Assembly (NCBI GenBank): GCA_023053545.1
Contig: JAKZAN010000007.1
Span: 3,720,001-3,784,000, forward strand
DNA: 64,000 bases
Source of the DNA: Lepidurus packardi
Taxonomy: Eukaryota > Arthropoda > Branchiopoda > Notostraca > Triopsidae
Direction: 5' to 3'
The stretch's first letter is position 1. Each line of letters starts with the position of its first letter. Made by a program: the position numbers and the translations under genes. Positions 49,528-60,193 of the stretch are shown one piece after another. Under the pieces are notes generated by a model. It ran no database searches. It was not told the DNA's origin and was given only the letters and a program-made list of their open reading frames with translations.

Positions 49528-50744
49528 ATGGCGGACGTGTTAGATATTGATAACGCTGAAGAATTCGAAATTGACGAGGATGGTGGCGACCGTAAGTCTT
49601 GAAAACATGCTAGAATTAATCGAACTGCGATTTAAAGTTTTCCCATTCGCCATTATTGAGAAATGAACGTAGTGTTTTCTTTAAACAAGTTATCAAGCAT
49701 TGGTCTTGATATACGTGTGTGTTATTCTTATTACATGCCAAGCGTTGGATACCTTTCACTTTCTGGGGCGTTAACATTAGATTAAACTAGATTAATTTAA
49801 ACATAAAAAATTAGGCATTTCCATAATTTGTTTGCCAAAGTTGGCTTTGAATATTATTAGAAGTATGAATTTACTCGTGTTACTTTATTTATTTAATGGT
49901 TTGTTTCCCTGTATAAACACACGCACACGTTCGTGCGAATTTTCAGCGACGGAAGTTTTTGCCCGAATTAAGCTGTTTCTGGTGAATCAGTCGTGAGTTA
50001 TGTAATGCCTGGAACTAAGAGAAAGTCACAAGGCGGATAATTGGGTCAAAAAATCGACCAACATCTATAACACGAGTATTTTGTTTTTACAGAAGGAGTT
50101 TCCAAGCTGAAGGAAAAAGTTAGGAAACGCAAAGGACGAGGTTTTGGCGGGGACCGCGAAGCGCGCGAAGAGATACATGGCTATGAAGGCATGGAAACGG
50201 AGGGAGATGACGCCCCCGGACCACAGAGATGTATGTTTCACACCTTATTATATAAAATATACCTATAATGAGCTATTTTCGTTTTATTAGCTGTGGAGGG
50301 CTGGATCTTAATCGTAACCGGTGTCCATGAAGAAGCCCAGGAAGAAGATATCCAAGATAAATTTGCAGAATATGGAGAAATCAAGAATCTCCACTTGAAC
50401 CTTGATCGACGTACGGGTTTCCTTAAAGTACTATTCTGATTTAACCTTCATAGCTTGGCTAACCTTGTTTAAAAAAAAAAACAAAAAAAAAAACAGGGTT
50501 ATGCTCTCATTGAGTACGAGACCTTCAAAGAGGCGCAAGCAGCTTTGGAAAACTTGAATGGTTCCGATATTCTCGGACAAAGTATTGCCGTAGATTGGTG
50601 CTTTGTCAAAGGCCCTAGAAAGTATGTACATATTTATTGGCACCGTGAATTTATTTTAGCTGCAATTTAAACTTGTTGCGTTTAAAATAATTTTTATTTA
50701 TTTTTATTTCTAGGACTGCCAAACGAGAGAGGCGACGACGTTAA
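49528..50744 (+). CDS. RBM8A: RBM8A / Y14 (tsunagi), exon-junction-complex core protein
   Basis: RNA-binding partner of Mago in the exon junction complex; it marks spliced mRNA for localisation and nonsense-mediated decay. Exons 49528-49591, 50093-50230, 50291-50427, 50497-50621 and 50714-50744 give 164 aa (human 174). The start [20 protein letters not shown], the basic [20 protein letters not shown] and an RRM with RNP2 ILIVTGV and RNP1 GYALIEYE are all present, as is [11 protein letters not shown]. The C-terminus [10 protein letters not shown] is shorter than the Arg/Ser-rich tail of the human protein. It lies 384 bp after NBAS on the same strand. Confidence 0.97.
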
Positions 50745-51131
50745 ATTATTGGTTTCTACATACGTGCAGAGGAAACTGTCATGCGAGCGTAATTCAGCAT
50801 GGTGGGAACAAAAGGAACGAGTGTTTTTCCGTACTGTATGGTTTGGTATCTGCGACTTTTGAGCTCGCCTTTAACAATACAAATTGGATGGGTCAGATTG
50901 GATGACGTCCGCCCTTTACTGCGTATCGCTTAACTTTCATTTCCATTCTTGAACTTTTAATGAGCTTCCATATTACAGTCCTGTTTATCCTAACTTGTTA
51001 TCACAACGGAAGCAGCGGAATAGGGCGTGTAGGAAACTCGCGACTGAGAATATAACTGAACTTCAGTGGTTTGGGATTCAGTCAGTCCACGATGTCCCTA
51101 GACCTCTCGTCGTTTTTATGAAAGTTTTACT
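50745..51131. other. RBM8A 3' UTR / receptor 1 upstream region
   Basis: A 387-bp stretch without a gene. It should carry the RBM8A 3' end and the promoter of receptor 1. A TTTTTATGAAAG stretch lies just before the receptor start; no firm TATA or AATAAA was identified. Confidence 0.4.
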
Positions 51132-53503
51132 ATGTTGTTACCAGTTTTCTGGCTTTCCTGCTTGGGTTTTGTGGCCGCAGAAGATTTACTTGCCCCTCCA
51201 GGTGAAACGATTGGATTAGGGTAGCGTAGTTTTCCGTATTTTAATAATGCTTCTTTAGGGTGTTCATTGGATACAACCACTGGGTATCGCTATACCCAGT
51301 TTCATCATGGCGCAATATTCAGTGGCATCTTGATTCTGAAATTTCGCGTCAAAGCTCGTAGTGATGCTCACATATTACTTTCTACGAGCCCGTTAGCCCT
51401 AAACCCTGTCTACGAAATAGTGTTAGGAGCCTCCTCCAATAGTTACATGGGTAAACCAGCATCGCCCTTTTCTACTCAAAAGGGACAGTTTTTTCCATTT
51501 TACTAATATTTTTCGTATAAAATTGTTTTAATTCGAACAGACGTTCGGAAGGCTATGACTGGGAAATCCGTATTTGCGGTGAAAACGCCTGACGTTCTTT
51601 CCGATAAAGAGTTCCGGAGCTTCTGGATCACTTACAAGTTAGCCAGCGGCGACTTGGAAATTGGCAGAGAAGGGGAATCGTTGCCCATTTTGCATTGGAA
51701 GGACCCCGATCCGTTGTCTGTTCACTATTTTTCCTTTTCTGCGTGGACGGGTATCGTAGCGAAGTGGATCCATTCTTGCCAAACAACCGCAACTAAAACT
51801 AGTAGTGGTAATAACTACGTAGCATATTCAAGTCTTCTTCGTAATAGCTCCTGGTACAGCTCGTAGTGAGGGCCAGGAGGCCGCATCAGAAGAACTACCC
51901 TATGATTATAACGTCATCGAAAAGTTGACTGGACGCTTATTTTCGACTTATAGTAAAGGAATCCGGCCCGTCTCCAACCATACGGAATCAGTTGTCTTGA
52001 GAGTTGGTTTAAGTGTGCTTTATTTCGACTTGGTAAGCTAATTTGTTCGTTTTGTTTGAAAATGTGGTGTCCCAATCTATTTTGTCTGTAGGATGAACAC
52101 TCTTCCGAGTTTTTGGTGAATGTGGATCTTAAAATGGTAAATTATACTCAGTGTTCAATTTGAAAATGGTAAACGTATACCCCAATTTCCCATACCTAGA
52201 ATTGGCGAGATGACCGTTTGACATGGAATGCCACTGAATACGACGAATTGAGTGTGATGCACGTTCCTTCTGACGCTATATGGAAACCTGATTTGGTTTT
52301 ACTTAACAGGTAACGTTTTGTTTATATTTCCACTCGTTTGCTACCAGATGTTATTTTTTTTATTTATTTTTTCTTACATAGTGCTGATGGAAGTGACCTG
52401 CAACATTACCCCGAGACCTTAGCTGTATTTTATAGCGACGGCAATGTCGTTTTTACCTCTTCTTGCAAGATAAGTGCATTGTGCAGTATGGACTTGACCA
52501 ATTGGCCCTATGATGACCATACTTGTGATTTGATATTTGGATCGAATACCCATGATAACAAACAAATAGCCTTAGCTCTGATGGAAGAATCAGTATGACA
52601 TTCTCATATTGATTCCAGGGTTGAACTTACTCGATGTTTTTAGGCTATTGAAATGAACAGTCATTTCTACGGAAATCGGAAATGGCATGTGTTTGCAAAA
52701 AGTGCGGGTCTGACATCCCAAACAGAGCCTTTCCCTTCCAGTCGAGTCCGTTTCAGCCTCTCTTTGGAAAGATCTTCACCTCTATTTAATGCTACGATCA
52801 TTACTCCAGCGCTAGGTAACTGATTCCTAATATTTTGAATTGGCTCCGATATTTAAAACCGAAAATATGTACGAAGGATTAATTGTGGTCACCTTGGCCA
52901 TGTTTGTGATTCCTCCCAATTCGGGCAAGAAGTTAAGCGTGGGGTTGACCTTGGTTTTTATCCTCGCTTTGTACTTACTCTTCTTTTTGATGATCCTCCC
53001 GCCCATGGGTGACCATTCTCCAATCATAGGTATTACTTCCATATCTGAACATCCAAAAGAAAAGCTGAATTTGCAATTTATTTTGTACTGATGTTTTCTT
53101 TATAGTGGCTTTCTTCGCTCATACCTTCGTACTGGTTTGCTTTTCAATTGTACTGTCGGCGCTCTACTTTCATTGGACCCGCTTACCGACAACTTCCAGT
53201 CCACCGGCTTTTCTGATTACGCTCTTTTCAAGTCGTCTGGGCTGGGTATTGTGCTTAAGCTCCTTAATTCGGTTCGTGACACCGAATTGGAGTCTGGCAT
53301 CGAAGAAAGACGGCCAACCTATCAACCTGAATGAGGAAACGGACCCCGAAATTGCTCCATCCGTCGTGTTTGAGGGGGATATGGGCCTAAAACGACACGT
53401 TCAAATGGAATGGCTACTATTGGCTTGCGCTGTTGACAGGATCTGTGGCATTTTCTATGTGTTGCTTCTGGTTATTTATGCGTCGAATTATCTTATAGCA
53501 TAA
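51132..53503 (+). CDS. receptor 1: FAMeT-domain / Cys-loop ion-channel fusion (nAChR-like, non-alpha)
   Basis: Predicted cell-surface ligand-gated channel subunit with an extra N-terminal domain. Exons 51132-51201, 51259-51450, 51541-51807, 51860-52032, 52092-52136, 52200-52309, 52382-52592, 52644-52815, 52877-53029 and 53106-53503 give 596 aa. Signal peptide MLLPVFWLSCLGFVAA. Residues about 30-165 form a farnesoic-acid-O-methyltransferase-like domain (FRVKARSDAHILLS, PVYEIVLG, EFRSFWITYKLASGDLEIG, PILHWKDPDPLSV, AWTGIVAKW). Then comes a ligand-binding domain with Cys-loop CSMDLTNWPYDDHTC (320-334), TM1 end, TM2 (PPNSGKKLSVGLTLVFILAL), TM3, a cytoplasmic loop, and TM4 up to the C-terminus. 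It lacks the vicinal cysteines of loop C and the loop B and D tryptophans. Known PF12248 proteins are not shown to be active methyltransferases, so 'sensor' is a guess. Confidence 0.88.
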
Positions 53504-53901
53504 AGTCATGTTGCAATTTTCCTTAACAGACTGGCAAAAACACGATTTTCCGGTTCAAAGTCTTTTTCTTTTTCTATTTACCCTCCCCAATAGTTCTTTT
53601 AAATTTTGTGAAAACTGATAGCCTCTTGCAGGTTTTGGGTTGGGGGCAGTTGGGATCATTGGTTGCTTGGTTTTTTATAAAGAAAGGCTAAGCAAGTTTG
53701 ACCTTGGGATCACCATATTTCGAGCTGGATGCGAAGCAAAGGAGGGAGCGTAGTTTTATTTATGATGGGCATAGTGGATGCTTTAAACGGGGTGAATAGC
53801 GCGTTTGCAAGGCAGTTCTCCGTTCACGCGCTCAGCTTGCGGTTTAACAGCCCAAAATTGAAATAAAGTTGAATTGTGCTGGTCATCCGAGGTTCGTGGG
53901 A
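53504..53901. other. spacer between the two receptor genes
   Basis: A 398-bp stretch with no gene and no trace of a FAMeT exon. An ATAAA-rich patch near 53679 may serve as the receptor 1 poly(A) signal. The right half is presumably the receptor 2 promoter and 5' UTR. Confidence 0.4.
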
Positions 53902-56217
53902 ATGGACAAGTCCCGGGTTGTGTTGTGCGGGTTGACCCTGATGTGTCTCGGTAAGCCTCTTTTTAAATTTGTCCATGCATATAGAGTAGTTACGATACGC
54001 TTCCTAATACGGTGGAGGCTTCTTTGCTATACTTCTGTGCACTTTTTCAAATTTTGTTGCTGCTCCAATTAAAATTGGGTTTACTTTCTATGGAAGAATA
54101 TATCTTTCTCTTTGAAATAAACGCCAAGAGAGATGACGGATAAAGGAATTTAACGAAGTAGTAAATAATGTTGCTGTTGCTGAATATTCCACATGGATCA
54201 CGGAAGGTCGCTCAACCAAAGTTTTATGATCCGCTTGCCAAAGTATCACGTTAGAAATGTCGGTAAGGTCACGAGATTGCCGATTTATTATTTTCTGTCT
54301 TAATTTCTACACGCCCTTTTGGGATATCTTCGAATTTATGTATCCCTGCTTTCAACTTCAGAGTTATCACCAACTGTAATGGCGCCACTTGAATTTTTGT
54401 ATTTGATCGACCACCTTAAGTTGTTTTCTAGTTTTTAAAAGTTATCGTCTTTGTCGTTCGTTTTGTTTTTATTCTAACGGATCTTTATTTCGGCAGCTTT
54501 TGGTGCAGCAAAAGCAGTAGGAATTAGCGGTGGATCCGAATTCAATGCCATTCAACGGTTAACGAATGCGTTATTTGAAAACTACGCAAGCGATGCCCGT
54601 CCGGTTGCGGACCATAAGAAAACCGTGAATGTTACCTTAGGCGTAGCTTTGATTCAAGTCGACATTGTATGTTTCCGTACTTTTTTTTCTCTGTTTAGTT
54701 ATTTGTATAATTTGTTGGCGCTAAAATCTTTGTCTGCTTCTAGGACGATGTCTTATCCGAACTCAACGCGGACGTTTGGCTTCGTTTCGTAAACATATCA
54801 TGTTATTCTGTTAGGCCTTACCCTTAACTTATATTTGCTTTTCTTTTCCTTAAGACTTGGACTGACGAACGTTTCAAGTGGAACCCAGCTGACTATGAAG
54901 GCTTGGGAGTGCTGCGTGTACCTTCCGAAAACATTTGGCGACCTGACATTTTGCTCTACAATGGGTAAGTTCAACGTTCACTGCACAAATATTTTAATTC
55001 AGTAAGTTATGTGTTTATTTTTTGTTTCCAATCATAGTGCTCGTTCAGGTCAAACGGGAAAGCTTGAAATGACTAATGCTTTAATTTACGAAGACGGCAA
55101 AGTGATATGGGTTCCCGCAGTCAGCTACGACGCAATCTGTGAACTAGATTTCCGTCGTTGGCCGAGAGATACCCAAATTTGCGGCTTGAAGCTCGGGTCC
55201 TGGACTCATGATGGAAACCAAATTTCTTTCAGTTTATACAACGGCAGTAGCCAAGTATTGTACCTAAATATATGACTGATGGACGTGAAAACAAGTAAGT
55301 GCCTTTAGGTTGACCTCGGAGACTTAGTGAAAGCGAATTCCAAATGGCGAGTCGTAAGCACCAACGCCAGCGTAGTCAACAAGACCTACGATTGTTGTCC
55401 AGAGCCATATCCCCACGTTTATTTCGAACTTACCTTGAAAAGAGAATCGTCTTTTTATGTCGCCACAATAATTGTCCCCGCTATCGGTATGATCACAACA
55501 TTGAAAACCCCAAAAGTTTGCTCAAGCTCTCGCATAATTCCTTTTATGAACTTTTTACAGTGGTTGTGGCGCTCACGTTGGCTTCCTTCATAATTCCGCC
55601 TAACCGGGGAGCCAAGTTAGCCTTCGGGCTCACAAACGTCCTTGTCTTGATCGCGTACATGTTTAATTTCTCCACTCAACTGCCTGCGATGGGTGGGAAC
55701 ATTCCTGTCATTGGTATGTGTGTGCGAATCTTCGCAAGAACGCGCATTGAACAGACGTTTTCTTAAAATAATTAGCTAATTGAATTTCTGGTTTGAAATT
55801 ACTTTAGTAACATTCTACCAAGATACTTTGCTGCTTGTGGCCCTTTCGTTGGTAACTTCAGCCATTCTCTTGTGGTGGACTACCTCGCCTGGAGCTTCTG
55901 GACCTCCACAAATCTTGATAAAATTCCTGACGGGCCCAGTTGGAAATTGGCTGGGTCTTGGCTCGATTGTTACCTCCGTCTCCTCCAATCGCAGTCTCTT
56001 GTTACGCAAATTCGAGGCAGAAGTTCCTAACTTCGCTGTAGGTGATAACGAAAAGGGCCGCGATGAGTCCGAAGAACCCGATTTTGGACTCGTCATAAAG
56101 AAAATTAGCAGCGAGGAAGCCCAATTGCAGTGGATGTTACTTGCGTGCGCCATTGACAGGGTGTTGATGCTCCTATACACCGTTTTGCTAGGAACCCTTA
56201 TGGCAACTTGCTTCTAG
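53902..56217 (+). CDS. receptor 2: nAChR alpha-like Cys-loop subunit
   Basis: Ligand-gated ion-channel subunit, tandem paralogue of receptor 1 without the extra domain. Exons 53902-53950, 54497-54666, 54744-54788, 54855-54964, 55038-55254, 55309-55486, 55561-55713 and 55808-56217 give 443 aa. From the ligand-binding domain on, intron positions and phases equal those of receptor 1 (the 45-, 110- and 153-nt exons are the same length). Signal peptide [17 protein letters not shown]. Cys-loop [15 protein letters not shown]. The agonist site is kept: loop D W in DVWLRFTW, loop B GSWTHDG, loop [10 protein letters not shown] with vicinal cysteines, so it is alpha-type. TM2 reads [20 protein letters not shown]; the usual GEK filter is GAK. 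TM4 [18 protein letters not shown] lies near the C-terminus. Converges with ETFA. Confidence 0.93.
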
Positions 56218-56395
56218 AGTTATGTAGTTGTGTAACAAACACAGACCGAACCACCTTCGTGGCAAAAACTTCTTCAGCTTTGCTTAGTTTACATTTATTG
56301 TAGTCGTGCGTCTACAAGACACATCATAATACAAATCGTATAATAGTTCCCACTATATCTAGGTTTTTTTTAATTTTATTTTTGCATTGTAAGTT

Positions 56396-57785
56396 TTATT
56401 TGGACAACTTTTTAGTCAATTCTGGCACAGCTTTAAACAAATCTGCCACCAAACCAATGTCCGCCACTTGGAAAATGGGAGCTTCCGGGTCTTTGTTAAT
56501 GGCAACAATCGTTTTCGAGTCTTTCATGCCAGCCAAATGTTGGATGGCACCCGATATACCCACTGCAATGTACAGATCCTATGAAAATTCAACATCAGAT
56601 ACCAGTTTGAGATTTAAAAAAATAAGTTATTTCAAATTTTAGGAAAATTAGAAAGGGTAAAAATTCTGAATAACTTACAGGAGCAATGATTTTCCCTGTC
56701 TGACCCACTTGTAAATCATTGGGAACAAAGCCAGCGTCCACTGCGGCACGTGAAGCGCCCACACCAGCGCCCAATTTATCAGCAAGATCATACAGCAGCT
56801 TGAAATTGTCCCCCGACTTGAGACCACGCCCACCACTTACAACAATCCTGGCCGACGCCAATTCTGGGCGGTCAGATTTGGAAAGTTCTTGGCCAACGAA
56901 CGTAGACATCTCGGAGTTCACGTCACCGGACGGGACTGCTTCAGAAGACACTCCTGAACCATCCAGAGCAGTAGCTTCAAAATTGGTGGGGCGAACTGTA
57001 AGGATTTTCACGGCGTCGGTGCACTTGAGGGTCATTATGGCATTGCCTGCCATTTAATATCTTTAGTTAGTTTAACTAGCGAGTATTTTTGGATAATTTT
57101 TACCGGCATAGATCGTTCGTACGAAGGTGTCGGGGCTTTGAATGGCGATAACGTCAGATACAGGAGAAACGTCCAATGCAGCAGCCACCCGAGGAAGGAC
57201 AGACTTACTCTGTGCCGATGAAGCTGCGACGATATGGGTAAAATTAAATTGCTTTTGAGTGGCTACAATCAAGGGAGCGATTCTTTCTGGAAGAAATCCT
57301 TCAAAAGCAGCATTTTCAGCGACTAGGATCTTCGAAAGACCTGCGGCTTTGCTGAGTTCTTGAACGACCTAATATTCCATACATTAAGATCACTTTCAGT
57401 GTATTTAAAGGTTCTAAAGAAGTACTTAACGCCTTTCAACATGAAGAAATTTTCAAATTTAAAGGTTTTAAGGAAGTAGATTATAAGAATTCTTACCGGG
57501 GCGCATTTAGTGCCAGCTACAAGGCACGAAACATTGCCTCCTAGTTTTTTAGCAGCACTAATGGCATGTAAGGTGACTGGGGTAAGTTTCTCATTGTTGT
57601 GTTCAGCAACTACCAAGGTGCTTTGAAATCTACGACCTAGATTCTGTAAAGGTATGGATAATAACCTTGAGTTATTTTCGACAAATCAAGGAAATAATGT
57701 AAGACATTGTGAACAAGATTACAGAAATTAATGGTAATTTTACTTGATGGTTTCTAACAAATCGAACGGCAGTAAAGGCGTACAT
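56396..57785 (-). CDS. ETFA: electron transfer flavoprotein subunit alpha
   Basis: Mitochondrial matrix FAD protein that passes electrons from acyl-CoA dehydrogenases to ETF-QO. Minus-strand exons 57785-57744, 57643-57497, 57368-57104, 57046-56679 and 56578-56396 give 334 aa (human 333). The 14-residue first exon, [14 protein letters not shown], is Arg-bearing and amphipathic, a mitochondrial presequence; the mature part starts [12 protein letters not shown]. Signatures are [57 protein letters not shown], the FAD-binding [40 protein letters not shown] and [20 protein letters not shown], then [18 protein letters not shown]. Start codons are 446 bp head-to-head from SPG21. Confidence 0.98.
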
Positions 57786-58230
57786 GGTTTACGCAAAATG
57801 ACACAACTTGCGCAAGGTATCTCTTCCTGTTTTCTGTCCAGGAGGAAGGCATACACTTAGTTACCATGGTGGCAGTGGGAACGCCTCCCTGAAAGGCCTG
57901 AAAGTAGTCTTTAGCCGTTCGCGTGTTACCTTTTACCCACCACCGGTAAACAACAAAAGCAAACAAAGGCTTCGGGCATGATTTTTCAGCGACTTGACAT
58001 ATATTAGCCTTTGCGCTCAGACCGGAACTTAAAAAGATTTTTTTGATTCGATAAAGGATATCACTCTAGACCGTCCAATGTGAATTCTAGTAATCGTATT
58101 CTTGTTATGGAAACGATTGTCGATTGTATTCAAGTAGGATTAATTTTCAGCGTATTATATGTAGCGTATTAAGGATCTGCCTCCACTCGAGGGATTACGA
58201 CATTATTATTAGAGCGAAACGAAACTCAGG
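57786..58230. promoter_or_regulatory. head-to-head promoter region, ETFA and SPG21
   Basis: 445 bp between divergent start codons. An open frame read on the minus strand at 57754-57966 overlaps the ETFA leader but is not homologous to anything I know and is best taken as 5' UTR. The middle part is AT-rich and without clear motifs. Confidence 0.5.
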
Positions 58231-59562
58231 ATGGATCTAAGTGGTGTTATTGCACAATCTCTCGATTATTCGAGTTTTAGGAGTAATGTACCTTGCAGGA
58301 AAATTGTTGTTGACGAAGACGCATCGAAAGTAATTTTGGGAATAATTCTGAGACTTCAATACTAATTATGTGAATTCTTTGTAGGTCTGGAAAATTTATG
58401 ATGGCGGTCCAAGATCTGTCCGTTGCCCTATAATTTGTCTCCCCCCCGTAAGCGGCACAGCTGATGTCTTTTTTCGTCAAATATTATCACTAAGTGGCAA
58501 GGGCGTACGTGTAATATCGGTAATTCCAACCCTTATTATTGAATAGACTGTCTTTGGTAGTCCCTATCGCTGTTTTTAGGTTGGTTATCCTGTTTATTGG
58601 ACGTTGCAAGAGTGGTGTGAGGGTTTCGCCAAGTTAATAGAGACTCTTCAGTTAGACAGGGTTCATTTATTCGGAGCATCTTTAGGTAAAACTCAAATTT
58701 GTCAGAGTTTTCAGAAAGAAATAAGATTGGACTACTTTAGGGGGGTTTTTGGCCCAGAAATTTGCTGAACATACGGCGCGTGCTTCGAGCGTTGCTTCAC
58801 TAATACTCTGTAATACCTTTGTAGACACAGCTGTTTTTCAGTATAGTGATTCGTCACCTTTGTAAGTCCAGTTTTATTTACTTACTTGTCACTCCAATTA
58901 GCTTACATTACTTTAAATTATAGCTTGTGGATGCTCCCAGCCATGGTCCTTAAAAAGATGGTAATGGGAAATTACGGCCAACAAATCTTTGAAGCTGAAA
59001 TAGCTAATTCGATTGATTTCATGGTTGAAAAAGTATTCCTCTGCTTCCCGAAAATAATTACTTTTAACCGATTCAGTTAATTTTTGCACAGTTGGAAAGC
59101 TTAACTCAGCCTGAGTTGGCTTCTCGACTAACTCTGAATTGCAGCAGCTCTTTCGTACAGGCTCATAAATTACTATACATTCCAGTCACAATCATAGACG
59201 TTTTTGATAATTGCGCAGTATCTTCTAGTGTAAGGAAATAGTAAAAATCAAGTAGCTACGTCATAGTGGATTAACCGCGTCCAATAGGTGAAAGAAGAGT
59301 TGTACAAATGCTACCCACAAGCTAAGTTGGCTCATTTGAAGTCAGGTGGTAATTTCCCGTACTTGAGTCGCACTGAAGATGTGAACCTACATTTGCTAGT
59401 AAGCTTCACAAGTTTCCTACTATCTTACTAACATACAGGTTATTTTCGTCTTCCTAACTGTACCTTTCTCTTGCGGTCAAGGTCCATTTGCGACAATTTG
59501 AAGGAACGGATCTACAAGCGTCTGAAAAGGTGATGACGCAGCAAAGCCGTACGCATTCTTGA
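58231..59562 (+). CDS. SPG21: SPG21 / maspardin, alpha/beta-hydrolase-fold protein
   Basis: Endosome and trans-Golgi protein of alpha/beta-hydrolase fold; loss causes Mast syndrome in humans. Exons 58231-58329, 58385-58519, 58580-58685, 58741-58861, 58924-59032, 59092-59229, 59288-59398 and 59482-59562 give 299 aa (human 308). Strong matches are [36 protein letters not shown], the nucleophile elbow [65 protein letters not shown] and [20 protein letters not shown]. The last 13 residues diverge, as in other invertebrates. Confidence 0.97.
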
Positions 59563-60193
59563 ACAAGCTTTGTTATATCCTCCTACCCTTCCCCTCCCAA
59601 AGTGTGATATTTACTGGCGTTGCCTTTACCTTTAGTGGTTGTTAAACTCATCCGCATTCTCAATACAGTAAAAGTTTTAAGTTTTCGGTAAAATAGTGTC
59701 TTTTCCGCCCCAACAATCAGTTCTACACTGTTGGATACTTTTAAGTTACGACGCAATATAAAAAATATACGTAACTCAAGCGTGGGTAGGGAGCAACGGG
59801 GTTCCCTCTGCTTTAAGGGGTCCCGAAGTCCTCCGGAATGAGTTGGGCTCCTGTGATCACAAATTATGGGAGTACCGCTATTCTTCCAGCAGTTCGTATG
59901 GTATTACCCAAGCGGGACAAGTAAGAACATGAATACCAGCTGCCAAGCAAGCTACAGACACAGAGGAGCAGTTCAGAGTGAAACTTCGCCGCAGCCAACG
60001 GAAAAGGAAAGAAAGAAAACAGGAACCCCAAGACACGGATCCATACACACGGAAGACTTGGCCGTGGTTTGAGCGTTTGAGTAGGAGCTTTAGATTCAAT
60101 CGTGGTTATAGAGACAAAAGTTCTGGGCTAGTGTTCCCTGCTCTCGGACCTTTTCAAATCTTTCCTGCGTTTTAAATTTGATTTACAGTTTCA
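59563..60193. other. spacer between SPG21 and the Spz4-like gene
   Basis: No gene. A pyrimidine-rich CCTCCTACCCTTCCCCTCCC follows the SPG21 stop. Open frames around 59866-60175 overlap on both strands and resemble no known protein. The right end must contain the promoter and 5' UTR of the Spz4-like gene. Confidence 0.4.

Noticed and set aside
51259-51807. FAMeT exons as a separate enzyme gene
   Set aside because: They have no start with signal of their own and no stop, and phases on both sides fit the signal exon and the receptor exon exactly.
57754-57966. 70-codon open frame on the minus strand before ETFA
   Set aside because: Not homologous to ETFA; the presequence exon at 57785-57744 in another frame joins correctly to the next exon. 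This frame is leader sequence.
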